64,000 bases of DNA, from assembly GCF_018294505.1 (NCBI RefSeq), contig NC_057796.1, positions 195,669,202 to 195,733,201 of the forward strand. Reading direction: 5' to 3'. Positions 1-9,679 of the stretch are shown here, piece after piece. The translations under genes and the position numbers were made by a program. Each line of letters begins with the position of its first letter. The first letter of the stretch is position 1. Source of the stretch: Triticum aestivum (lineage: Eukaryota > Streptophyta > Magnoliopsida > Poales > Poaceae). The notes below the pieces were generated by a model that worked only from the letters and a program-made list of their open reading frames with translations, ran no database searches and was not told where the DNA came from.

Positions 1-689
1 GTTGATGACGAATCTGTGGTGAAGATGAGCGGTGGTGATGTCGATGTCGATCCGTCCCTAAGTTGCCGAAACGTGTTAGGAAAGGGAAGCCGCGACTCAA
101 ATTCTCAAAGAACAAAAGTGGCAAATTTGTCGGAGTTGGTAGTGAGTAGGTGGTGGTGTTTGCAGAAAGCGGTGGTATGGGAGTGCGTATGCGGAAGTGG
201 TAATGGAATCGGGGTTTGCGAATGCGGAAGTGGAAATGGACCGGTTCGACTGAACGAAGTTCAGTTTCGATAGGGTTCGTCGGACATCCGGTGGTGGTCG
301 GACGACCGGAGGTTGTCGGACGTCCGGAGACCGTCGGACGACCAGAGGTTGTCGGACGTCCGGAGACTGTCGGACGTCCGGTGCCTGGGCGATTTCGGGC
401 ATGGGATGAACTTCTAGGGTTCGTGGTGGAGGGGCAAAATTTGGGCAAAATTGGACGAATTGGTGGATGGAAAAGGGGAAAAGATGGGGGAAAGCTAGAT
501 CTACCTGCTACACACGAAATCCATGGATCAAATCCAACCGAACTTCATCACACCAACAAATCACAAAATAAAATTGGGGCTATTTTTTGTGGGGAATTCT
601 TAAAATTGGGACAAAATCAACAAAACTAGACTAGAGAACATGGGTAGGGGCTCCAAATTCGTGATCAACCAAGGCTCATGATACCAAGA
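1..689 (-). mobile_element. Leader of a Ty3/gypsy element, truncated by window edge
   Basis: This is the non-coding region just inside the LTR at 690-1711, read on the minus strand. A primer-binding site adjoins the LTR. The segment at about 280-386 is an array of short imperfect units around GTCGGACGTCCGG, and related units recur inside the LTR at about 1090-1440. No convincing gag start is visible; the short ORFs here are low-complexity. The rest of the element lies left of the window. Confidence 0.6.
673..686 (-). promoter_or_regulatory. Primer-binding site (initiator Met tRNA type)
   Basis: On the minus strand the sequence TGGTATCATGAGCC starts three bases after the LTR end. It resembles the TGGTATCAGAGC binding site used by many plant LTR retrotransposons. 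It fixes the element orientation as minus and marks the LTR at 690-1711 as the 5' LTR. Confidence 0.7.
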
Positions 690-1711
690 TGATGTAGGGT
701 GGAAACCCTAGGGCCGATCTTTCACGAAATGGAGTGGATCCCACGAAGAACACGAGGGGAAAACATGAGAGAAAGGCATTCAAATAAACGAGAACAATCA
801 CACATGTACTAGATCCATGAACATAAAGGGTGATACAAGATCCAAACGCAACAAAGGACGATACAAGGCGGTAGTTCTTATCCGTGAGGAGGTCTTGAGG
901 GGTCTTCCCGTGAGGGGTCTTGAATCCACTTGGGGGATCTTCTCCGTAGAGGTCGTGGTCTCCGATGGAGAAGGTATCAAGTGGATGAGCCAAGCTCTAT
1001 CTCTCAAATGAGCTAATCCTGAGGAGGGGGAGTATATATAGTATAAGGGGGCGAAAGGGTACATGGGCCTTGGCGCAACACGCTGTACACAGACAGGCGT
1101 CGGTCGTCCGGAAGCTGTCGGCCGTCCGGTGGCTCGCGAGGGTCCGGACGTCCGGAAGCAGTCGGACATCTGACATTTCAGCTCGGATTAGGTGGCGTCG
1201 AATTTCTGGAGACGGTCGATTGTCCAAAGGTCTCGGACTTCCGACCTTTTGGCTCGGACCTGCATGTGTTAGATTTCCGGAGGGCGTCGGTCGTCCGGTG
1301 CCTGGATAGCATCGGCCGTCGGGTACTTGTCGGTCGTCCGCCGCTGGAGACTTCGCCATCTGGACCGTGGGCTGACTAGCATACGCTCCAGGCGTTGGGC
1401 GTCTGATGGGGACCGGTCGTCCGGTGGCTATCAACTTCAGGCAGCTTCTTCTCTTGGTCCTTGTACTTGGTGTCTTCATCGTCTTGTCCGTTGGATGTAG
1501 TTGCTCCATGGCTATCCTCTAAGTACCTGATCATGCATAGTGTTTCTACTTGAGGTAGTAGCCATGTCTCATACGAAGAAAGTGGTAGTTCAGAGAGGAG
1601 CGAGTTCACCTTATCTTCGATAGCCTTTGCTCGAGCTCTTGTCATTGGTCGAAGTGGTGTCGTGGGAGATGTAGGTAGGTCCATGGGAGGACCCTAGGAT
1701 GCTCCGCATCA
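690..1711 (-). mobile_element. 5' LTR of a minus-strand Ty3/gypsy element
   Basis: The LTR is about 1,022 bp, bounded by the inverted termini TGATG and CATCA. On the minus strand a TATA-like stretch (TACTATATATACTCC, about 1040) lies mid-LTR and the primer-binding site follows the end. The LTR contains the C-terminal tail of a gypsy polyprotein (1376-1684) and many GTCGG/CCGG units. Having the pol tail inside the LTR matches the CRM-clade element at 46,281-54,113. The partner LTR is outside the window, so no target duplication can be checked. Confidence 0.65.
1376..1684 (-). pseudogene. Gypsy polyprotein C-terminal tail inside the LTR
   Basis: The frame carries the motif PMTRARAKAIEDKVNSLL, typical of the extreme C-terminus of plant chromovirus polyproteins after integrase. 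It sits inside the 5' LTR, where it would be non-coding in a normal element; the same bases in the 3' LTR would serve as the end of pol. It then runs into the low-complexity repeat zone and stops. It is not an independent gene. Confidence 0.6.
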
Positions 1712-2356
1712 ACCTTCCTACCACTTCATATAGCCTCCTACAATTTAAATGATAGAAAAAAACTAGTTGGCTAAGTGTTCCCCATAAAGAGACATGTGGT
1801 CATACATGTTGTACTGAGTTAAGTGGCACAAGAAGCCAACTAGTTCATCTGCAAGACTTCATAAGAGAAACCAAAAACACACATGTCAAAGGCATCACGT
1901 GTGACAACATAAATCCTATCTCACCCTTACCTCGGGAAATACATGTCTCTTGAGTGTTTCAACATCTTTACATTCATTTTGTGTGATATATGTATGGTGC
2001 TATCAATATGTTTGATACTACATGAGTACGGTAGTAAGAGTATGTGATATTATGACCGATAATAGCTAAGCATATCTTGATGCATAGAGATACCAACATA
2101 TGGAACTATGACTAAGCGTACCTAGCGGTGCATCATGTTATGTTGTTTAGTCGGGCTAAAAATATCAAAGTGAACCAATTTACAATCTTAACCTTGTCTG
2201 ACCAGTGGTTGATCTTGTAACAAGAGTTATCTAGAGCTCCCTCCCCATCACCTTTTCAACCGATGGATCGGGCATGAAGCGTGCCAATCAATGTCGGAGA
2301 GCCTATGGTGATGGCACCAGATCATGGAGGGGGCATGCGGCTAACTGGCCAAGAGG
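1712..2356. other. Unassigned spacer
   Basis: This is AT-rich sequence with no ORF worth calling and no recognised repeat boundary. It ends at the first copy of the target duplication of the LINE at 2369-3140. Confidence 0.4.
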
Positions 2357-2368
2357 GACCAAGAATGT

Positions 2369-3140
2369 GAAGCCATCATGTGTCCCGGCTGGTACCTTGG
2401 TTGGTCATCCATCCCGGCGAATCTTTGTCTCCAGCATGCTTCGGGAGTTGCGTCCCCTTGTGGCTCCTTGGGCACCGCCAGTGTCCCTGCTGCTCCGGTC
2501 CCGGTGGCTTGGATCCGTGCTCCCTTCCAGATCCTGGCTTGTCGGGGGCTCCGTCCACCATCTTGCGCGTCCAGCGGCGCCCGATGCCTCTTTCGGCGTT
2601 GGGCGTGGCTCCCCTTCCTGTAGTCGCTACTTTGGCCTTTGACTGACTCCCTCGTCTCTCATCTATGCTCCGACGACTGGGGATTGCTCGGAATTTGGTC
2701 AGGGCGAAATCCCTGCATCACTGCTGGCAGGGGTGACACCCGTGGGTGTCGTCCCCTTCCTGGAGGCGCAGCCATGGCCATTCTTCTGTGCCCCTCTTCG
2801 AGCATCGGGGCAAACTCAAGGTCTGGTTTTCAGGACCAGACGACGATGGCATCCCGGTGTTGTTCTCCTTCGTGAAGGTGTTGTCTTGTTTTGCTTGCGG
2901 TGTCCTCGGTGTTGGATTTGGAGATGTTTGGTCGTTTGGATGTTGGCTAGATAGCTTCTCTGGTCAGCGAGTTTAGATGTGTTCTTCCTTGTTTTGGGTC
3001 GAGCCTCTCTTATCTCTTCGTTCCGGGCATCATTTCATGCCCCTTGCATTTGTGTCATGTGTTGTACCACCTCATGTACTCATTCTATCTTCTTCTATCA
3101 ATGAAACGATACGCAAGCTTTGTGTATTCATGAAAAAAAA
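2369..3140 (+). mobile_element. 5'-truncated LINE (non-LTR) insertion
   Basis: The 772-bp insert ends in a poly(A) tract (3133-3140) preceded by a typical cereal LINE 3' end (TATCTTCTTCTATCAATG, then a tail). It is flanked by exact 12-bp duplications, GACCAAGAATGT at 2357-2368 and 3141-3152. That structure is the signature of target-primed reverse transcription. Only 3' sequence is present; the reverse transcriptase is absent, so it is a dead-on-arrival copy. The small ORFs inside it (2274-2976) are not supported as genes. Confidence 0.85.
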
Positions 3141-3158
3141 GACCAAGAATGTAGAAGG

Positions 3159-3260
3159 AGGTGCCATGCTTGTGGAGGTTGGACTAAGGGAGGAGAAAAT
3201 GAGAGGGAGAGGTGCCATGGTTGTGGAGGTTTGACTAAGGGAGGAGGAAATGAGAGGGAG
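3159..3260. repeat. Two tandem copies of an about 51-bp unit
   Basis: GGTGCCATG(C/G)TTGTGGAGGTT followed by a purine-rich stretch occurs twice with a 51-bp period. The pair lies between the LINE and the inverted-repeat element at 3288. Confidence 0.6.
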
Positions 3261-3287
3261 AGAGACACAAAGAGAAGGGGTAGGTTA

Positions 3288-4689
3288 GAGCATCTACAGC
3301 CGGACCTCTCAAATCCGCCTCGTACGCCCGGGCGGGCTGCCCGGTCAGGTTTTTTCGACCTAGACGGACGCCTCAAACGGGCCTCAAACGCCCGGACTGA
3401 CCGGCACCCCCCATATCCAGCCCAAATATGGGGTGGATATGGGGTGGCCCGGGCGCGCCCGCCTGACAGGCCCGGCCGACCACCGACCCCACGGATGTCC
3501 CATAAAAAAACATCGGCGTCGTCGGCCCGAAACCCTAGCTCACTCACTCTCCTCTCTCGCTCCGTCCTCTCCTCTCCCCTCACCGATTTCGATCGAATCC
3601 GGCGCAATGTCGAGCTCCGGCAGCCGCTCCGATGACGAGGTGGATCCGGAGTATCAGCTTGCCCTCCGCATCGCCTTGGAGAGGTCCAAGATGGACATCG
3701 GGGGCAGCTCCGAATCTCCAGCCTCACCGCAACTACCCGCGCTTCCCCGTCGGAGCATCTCGGACGCCGACGCTCGGCCCTCCTGGCCCATGGGCAGCTC
3801 CGACAGGCGGCCAACGCAATCGGCGCCTCCCGCACGCCGTCCCATCGCCCCGCCGGCTGCTGCTTCCCCGCGCCTTCCCCTCACCCCGTCGGCTGCTGCT
3901 TCCCCTCGTGGGCAGCGGTGGGTGCTTGTGCCCGCCCCGCCGGCCCAGACGCACACGCCGGAGTCAGAGGTACACGCCGCCCGCCGCGAGAGGCAGCGGG
4001 CAAGGGAGACGGGGGCTGCGGAGAGCTCTATCCGCCGCCGGCGTGAGTTACCGGCGGAGCCCGACGAGGACCAGCGTCTTCTCACGTGGGTCTACCGTCG
4101 GTCACTTACGACGGCGGAGACACACGCTCGGCGGCTCCGCCAGAAGAACGCCAAGGCTCTTCGGCTTGCCATCAAGCAGTCCGAGCGGGAGGCGTTGGAG
4201 AATGCGAAGGAGGCGTCTCGGCTGGCCAAGCTCAGGCGCCAGCAGGACCGGGCCGTCCAGAGCCTGAAGGGCCTCGCCATCATCGACTCCTCCTCTGACG
4301 ACGACAGCTCCTCCTCCGACGAATCAGACGATCCTCCACCAGCCGACGACGGGTACAGCTACACCGACGACCAGAAGGGGAAAGGGCCGGCCTGAAAGTG
4401 GTGAAGTTGATTTTAGTTTCAAGTTTTAGATGTACTATTTAGTTGTCTGTCGTTTGTGTGAACTTTGGTGGATCTTTTAGAGAACCATTGTGCAATTTCT
4501 ATGTCCGGAGATGATCTACGTAGTTTGATCGACATTGCATGCTATAGTATGGATATAGGGGTTCGGATATGAGAGACACGGATGTGGACGGGGCGATTTG
4601 AGGAGTGCCCGGTCACTGTCGCGGACGCGTCCGGGCGCACCCACGGGCGTTTGAGGGCCCGGATTTGCCGAGTCCGGTTGTAGATGCTC
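3288..4689. mobile_element. Terminal-inverted-repeat DNA element with an internal gene
   Basis: The left end starts GAGCATCTACAGCCGGAC and the right end, reverse-complemented, starts GAGCATCTACAACCGGAC. The similarity continues about 45 bp inward through CAAATCCG and ACGCCC blocks. Flanks read TTA on the left and TTT on the right, so a 3-bp TTA-type duplication (PIF/Harbinger-like) is possible but imperfect. The element is about 1.4 kb and encloses the ORF at 3607-4395. Its right end is 324 bp from the start of the NHL gene, so it lies in that gene's upstream region. Superfamily assignment is tentative. Confidence 0.7.
3607..4395 (+). CDS. ORF with two UIM-like motifs, carried by the TIR element
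   Basis: This 262-residue frame has no break. I chose the ATG at 3607 because it follows a pyrimidine-rich leader; the frame is open upstream to 3433, but that part is GC-rich terminal sequence of the element. Residues about 9-28 (acidic, then LALRIALERSK) and about 185-195 (LRLAIKQSERE) fit the ubiquitin-interacting pattern hydrophobic-x-x-Ala-x-x-x-Ser. The middle is Pro/Ser/Arg-rich and low-complexity. The C-terminus is a Ser/Asp run (IIDSSSDDDSSSSDESDD) that could be a casein-kinase target. No transposase motif is visible. The role is unknown; ubiquitin binding is inferred from motif only. It could be the element's accessory ORF or a captured host gene. Confidence 0.6.
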   Translation: MSSSGSRSDDEVDPEYQLALRIALERSKMDIGGSSESPASPQLPALPRRSISDADARPSWPMGSSDRRPTQSAPPARRPIAPPAAASPRLPLTPSAAASPRGQRWVLVPAPPAQTHTPESEVHAARRERQRARETGAAESSIRRRRELPAEPDEDQRLLTWVYRRSLTTAETHARRLRQKNAKALRLAIKQSEREALENAKEASRLAKLRRQQDRAVQSLKGLAIIDSSSDDDSSSSDESDDPPPADDGYSYTDDQKGKGPA

Positions 4690-5013
4690 TTTATGTGATT
4701 TAAGTCACTGGCAGACATGTGGCCAATAGTAAGACAGGAGAGAGTTTGTAAGGTGAAGAATTTGTTAAAATGTTCAAACTCGAGGTTGCAAATGCAACAA
4801 CAAAAGTCCACCGTCGGTTGTACATTAGATGGTCATGATAAACCGGGGACGTCCCACCTCCACCGGATGTGGGAAAACTGCATTCCATAGCTACCGCCTG
4901 CCTTGCCACTGCCGCTCCACTCCCACTTGCCAATTTCACAGACCAAACCCAGTCTTTAAGCTTCTCTCGGACACACACCACGGTCGGCTCACAGTCGGGA
5001 CCAAGAACCATCG

Positions 5014-5835
5014 ATGGACGACAAGCCTTCCTTGGCGCCGAAGCCCAAAACGAAGGCCGCCGTGGCGGCGGCTGCCGCGCCAGCGCCGGCAAGGACGACG
5101 GCGCCACTGAAGAAGCCACCCCTCGCGCCCCCGCCTCAGATGATCCCGCTAAAGCCGCCGCCGGCGCACCATTACCGACAGCAGCGCGGCAGCGGAGCGC
5201 CGCGGAAGCGGCATCGCAGCGGCAGCGGGTGCTCCGGCCGCCGCGTGTGCTGCCTCGCAACCGGGTTCCTCCTGCTCGCGCTCTGCCTCGCGGTCGCCGC
5301 GGCCTGCCTGGCGTACCTGTGCTACCACCCGCGGCCGCCGTCATTCCACCTCCAGCCGGTCTCGACGACGCGGTTCCGCGTCGGCAACTCCTCCGCGGTG
5401 TCGGCCATGGACGTCACGGCGGCCGTGAAGGTGGTGTCCTGGAACCCCAACGACAAGATCGCCTTCGAGTACGGCGACGGCGAGGGCCGCGTCTCCCTCG
5501 CCGACAGTGACGGCGACATCACGCTGGGGTGGGCGCCCGTGGGAGGCTTCGAGCACGGCGCCCGGAGGGTGGCGGTCGTCGGGTTCGTGGCGGCCGCGAA
5601 GGGGGTGGTGGTCGACGAGGCGGTGGCGGCGCGCGTGCGCGACGGGTACCGGCGGCGGCGGCTCGCGTTCAAGGTGGTCGTGGACACCCACATGGGCGTC
5701 CGGGTCGGGGCCGTGCGCACCGGCATGGTGCCCGTGAGGCTGTCCTGCGACGACGGCGTTATGGCGCCGCGCGGCGTCTCCGCCGGGAGCCCAATGAGCA
5801 GGTGCCAGGTGTACCTCCTCAGAATGACATGGTAA
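5014..5835 (+). CDS. NDR1/HIN1-like (NHL) LEA-2 family membrane protein
   Basis: The protein has 273 residues. Residues 1-75 are a basic, Pro/Ala-rich cytoplasmic tail. Residues about 79-103 (CCLATGFLLLALCLAVAAAC) form one transmembrane segment. From about 110 a LEA-2 domain follows with the family's NPN motif (WNPNDKIAFEY, about 143-153). The C-terminus CQVYLLRMTW is the usual Cys-containing NHL ending. NHL proteins sit in the plasma membrane and are linked to pathogen and stress responses; this member's role is not known. The ATG follows ACCATCG and starts the only long frame. A splice donor GTAAGC overlaps the stop, so the true 3' end may differ. High GC matches grass genes. Confidence 0.85.
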   Translation: MDDKPSLAPKPKTKAAVAAAAAPAPARTTAPLKKPPLAPPPQMIPLKPPPAHHYRQQRGSGAPRKRHRSGSGCSGRRVCCLATGFLLLALCLAVAAACLAYLCYHPRPPSFHLQPVSTTRFRVGNSSAVSAMDVTAAVKVVSWNPNDKIAFEYGDGEGRVSLADSDGDITLGWAPVGGFEHGARRVAVVGFVAAAKGVVVDEAVAARVRDGYRRRRLAFKVVVDTHMGVRVGAVRTGMVPVRLSCDDGVMAPRGVSAGSPMSRCQVYLLRMTW

Positions 5836-7321
5836 GCTGATCGTTCTTCTAATTCATCTCTCTGTTACCTTGCTGCCTTGCGCTTGCACAAACTATTCTC
5901 AAAATTTGCATGAATGAATATGACTTTGATACGCATATCAGAAGAGAAACATGAACTAGTAAAAGAGTAGTTGCTGCTCCCTCCGATCGGAAATACGTTT
6001 TGTGGTTTCAGTTCAAATTTGAGTAGAACACTTAGTGATAGCATGACTTGTTTGACAATTCATGTGCGACGAGATTCTTCCGTAAAGAGAAACCTGGGTG
6101 ATACGCATGGTATCACTCTCAGAACTCATACTTCAAGTGAAGCGTATTTGCGACTTAGAAATTCCACGGTGTTCATTTCCTGCAAAAGCAATTATAAACA
6201 ATTCTGCTTAATTACGAAATGGACCTAACATGCAAATCAAATTTGATATGTTGATTGGAGCAAAACTGATCCATCCACCCATCCAGAAAGCATCGACCAC
6301 CTATCATCGATCCCAAGCACAAGGAAAGATTCCACAAGTCAATGGGGAATTGGGACAGAAGCCAAAGATTAGCGCATATATTCGTACGACCACGACATGT
6401 CATTGTCGTCTAGGGGCGCCTACAGATTTAGTACTCCTACGTAAAAGTGATGCGAAGCAAGACACATATTTTGTGGCCTACAAGATGCCCCAGGCACAGG
6501 CAGGCTACTGTATGCAGTCGGTGTAGAGCATCCAGATAGATCCGTGGATGCACAACGGAGACGGGGCATCTGCCTTGCTTGATGACCGACGACTATGAGA
6601 AGCAAAAAGCTAGCCCAGGATTCGCTCTGTCCCTCCCCAGCTTAGCTTGTGCGTAGGCTTAATTACATCGCACGCATCACCCTACACACGAACAGAAAAT
6701 TGTTCTTTACTTCCGCTCATGGTACGACAGTTAGCATTTCAAGTGAATCCACACTTGAATGTTAGCTGCTGGCCGCACGGTGCTGGTGCTGGTGCTGCAA
6801 CCAACTTCTGCAAGTTGACACCCCACCTGGACCATCAGGTAGCTCCCATGAATACCAAGATACTACCTCGTAATAAGTATATTTATTTATTTTGCAAAAT
6901 GTACAACGTATGGTATGGAGGACGAATAGGGAAACTCTTTGGAGACATTGGATCCTACAGATGAGAGCAACATGATTGGTGGCATCCGTATTGGTACAGC
7001 TACAACTGTACTGGTAAGGACCATGTGTCCAAAACACACACTCATAGCACCAACCTTTGGCTTACAACTTGTGTTATCAGAGACAGACACCTACTTCATC
7101 TCAACCACTGACCATTTTTTCGTCTCAAATAAAAAAAGTTACTCACCATTTCATCGGGTGGCAAACAAAAGAAGAAAGACTTATTTCTGAGAGGATAGTG
7201 TCGCAAAATCGTGTAAAACCCGGCAAATCATTGAAAACTAGCGGATTGAAACCGAATCAAATCTAATTTCATCATTGCAGTACCAAACTCATTTTAAAGG
7301 CAACGATCATTTATATTTCAG
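5836..7321 (+). other. NHL 3' flank, possibly an intron
   Basis: The sequence TG|GTAAGC at 5832 could be a donor and TTATATTTCAG ending at 7321 an acceptor. Splicing would replace the stop with a few residues (F-G-L-N, then stop). About 5977 there is a one-sided Stowaway-like start (CTCCCTCCGATCGGAAATA) with no partner found. No other gene is supported here. Confidence 0.35.
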
Positions 7322-7900
7322 GTTTGGCTTGAACTGAAGGCACATCCAGCGAAGGATATTTGCTGCTAGCTGCAGAACCGAGGAAATGTCAGGGGCCCCT
7401 AAGCTGTAGATGCTCCAATTATTTGAGTTTTCTGCCGATGATATGATGTATTGGTTTGATTGGAACTAATTGTTGGCGTCTTGGAGTACATGGCGATTGA
7501 TGCTTAAATATAGTCTCAAGGCTCTCAACTATGAAGCTTTCAGGAGTTCAGCAAACAAGCATGTAACTGTATATTGCTCCCAGTTCTTTTGATTGTGTGG
7601 TACAGAACTACAGATACGTACGTACAAACATACAAGGAATGAAATGGTCGTGTGGTAAACGATTTTGGTGGTCTCTTTTGTTGCTTTGGATCATCTGCTT
7701 AGTTACTGAATCAGGTAGAAAGACAACGCCAACTAAAATTTAAATTGGTCTCCTCACTCTACGGACCAATTTTCAAGACCCAGTTTGGTGCCAAGATCAC
7801 AAAATACTGTTACTTGCTCATCTACCTTATCTAAAAAGAGCAACTTTCCAAAACATTTCAGTAAATTCAAAAAAAATCATAATGATGGAATGTTTGCGGT
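7322..7900. other. Possible NHL 3' exon/UTR, otherwise unassigned
   Basis: If the intron above is real, this begins with four codons and a stop, then T-rich sequence to about 7650 that resembles a plant 3' UTR. Nothing else is recognised. Confidence 0.3.
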
Positions 7901-8056
7901 TCATGCAAAATTCATCACGAAATCACATTTGTTGAACGCGTGACAAAAAAAAATCTATGCTCTGAAAATGGTATTTTCAAACATATTTTGGAGCTCTGAT
8001 TTTGTTTTTCTTTCACCACTTCCACCAATGTGATTTCGTGATGAATCTTTGCATGC
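7901..8056. repeat. Foldback repeat with about 29-bp inverted arms
   Basis: The arm at 7901-7929 (TCATGCAAAATTCATCACG...) is the near reverse complement of 8028-8056. A further direct copy of the right arm (TGATTTCGTGATGAATCTTTGC) lies at about 8165-8190. This resembles a small MITE or foldback element; no target duplication was resolved. Confidence 0.55.
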
Positions 8057-8309
8057 ACATGCTGGTCTTGCTCAAGGCAAATAGCTCATCACCCAGCAAC
8101 TGGGCCAGCCCATTGCGTATATAGTTAGAAGAAGAGAAAAAAGGTAAAAAAAAAGGAGTACCTATGTGATTTCGTGATGAATCTTTGCACGCACTTCAAA
8201 CATTCCTTAAAGTTTGCCATACAAAAATTCAGATTTTTTGATTTTTTTTCTATTTTCTTTGATTTTATTGTTCACACTAGGAGCATTTGAGCTCGAGCTG
8301 AGAAAGGTA

Positions 8310-9139
8310 CTTCCGCAAGTTTGACTCCTTTTGCAACGAGGATTGGGACGTCCAATTCAATACGCACATTCTCCATGCTCTCTCGACTCCCCTCTCCGAT
8401 CATTGCGCATTATTACTTATGATGATCATGGGCCTAGAAGGACGCGGACTTTCAAATTCGAAAACTTTTGGACCTTCATTCCGGGCTTCACCGAAGTGGA
8501 CCAAAAAGTGTGGGTTGAGCCAACCACTCATGTGGATCCCTATCATGTGCTACACCATAAACCCAGAAAGACTGGTACAAGACAAATCGAGTGGAGCATG
8601 AGGCTCTTTTCTAAATCAAAGGTGCATCTTCATGCTCACTTTTGATAATCTTACCCCGCGCAAGAAGAGCGGCCTCTCTCCACTGGGGAGCAAGATCTTC
8701 GTCCCAAGGTCAAGAGGGCGTTATTAGTCTTTCGGTGATCGAGAGGGCTCAAGAAAAACAATGTGCTTGGATGACAAACCTCAAGGAGGGAGACGGCAAC
8801 ACCAAATATTTTCACCGGAAGATCAATGCCCAGAGGGAAAAAAAGCAATATAATCAAGCATAATCACGATTGAGTAACCAAACATGAGCTTAAAGTGGAG
8901 ATAATCCACAACCATTTCTCTGAGTTGATGGGATGGGGAACCCCAAGATACTTAGACCTCAATTGGGATGAGCTTGTTAGTGCGCCGCATGAACTCTCGG
9001 ACTTGAACCACCAATTTACTAAGGATGAAGTGATGGAGGCCATCAACGCTTTGCCTAGTGACAAGGCCCCCAGGCCGGATGGTTTCATCGGCCTCTTTTT
9101 CAATAAGTGCTGGAGCATCATCAAGCTTGACGTCATGAG
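8310..9139 (+). pseudogene. Decayed LINE endonuclease-RT fragment
   Basis: Translation in shifting frames gives three recognisable non-LTR segments in order. These are an endonuclease C-terminal part (DDHGPRRTRTFKFENFWTF, about 8418-8475), the linker (EGDGNTKYFHRKINAQREKK, about 8790-8845), and the RT start (FTKDEVMEAINALPSDKAP followed by a PDG and a FF-KCW block, about 9016-9117). Several stops and frameshifts separate them. The sequence ends abruptly at 9139 where an LTR-like TGTAACACCCC begins, so an insertion probably cut it. It is not functional. Confidence 0.75.
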
Positions 9140-9679
9140 TGTAACACCCCAATAATCATACTACAGTAATCTCCCCCTAATGGTTGCCATGTTATCATGA
9201 TTACTATGCAATTTGTCACTTGTCCAAAAATCAAAGTCAAATTCAAATTTAAATTGCAAGTGAAATTATTATTTCTTCGAACAGTAAAACTCAAATGTTC
9301 GCATTAGTCTATAAATTCCCCTGATCATTGTCATTTTGAAACCAACTTCATTTGACTCACGAATAAATTCCTAGGAAATTAATAAGTGGTCCAACATCAA
9401 CTGAAATGGCCTTTTCAAAGTAGACAAATATGTATACATTTGCAATTGACATCATACTTTGTGGGCCTCTCCAATATGTTGCCTAATATTTAATTACCAC
9501 TTTTCACCTTTAACTAAATTCATTTAGTAGCTAATTAAAATAGAAAATAGGAACAAAGACTAAAACAGAAAAGAAGAAATAGAAGAGTTTCACTACTGTG
9601 CACTTATAGCCCAAAAACCAGTAGCTAGCCCAGCCCACCTCCTATCTCCTTCCTCTGTACAGGAGGCAGGGAGGGGAGG
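9140..9679 (+). mobile_element. LTR-like sequence, left part (TGTAACACCCC type)
   Basis: The segment begins TGTAACACCCC, close to the TGTAACATCCC start of the LTR at 16,745, and has the same AT-rich opening. It cuts the LINE relic. It is itself interrupted by the inverted-repeat element at 9680-10,980 and appears to resume at 10,981-11,475, where a TATA-like GGATAAAAGC and a GC-rich leader occur. No terminal CA or duplication of ATGAG was found. Confidence 0.5.

Noticed and set aside
3128..3835. 235-codon minus-strand ORF over the TIR element
   Set aside because: It is the antisense shadow of GC-rich element sequence and of the UIM-like ORF; Arg/Pro/Ser-biased with no domain.
5322..5726. Minus-strand ORFs opposite the NHL gene
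   Set aside because: They are antisense shadows of a GC-rich coding region; the plus-strand NHL frame has clear family motifs.
5971..6228. Stowaway MITE starting CTCCCTCCGATCGG
   Set aside because: Only one end is recognisable; no inverted partner or TA duplication was found within a few hundred bases.
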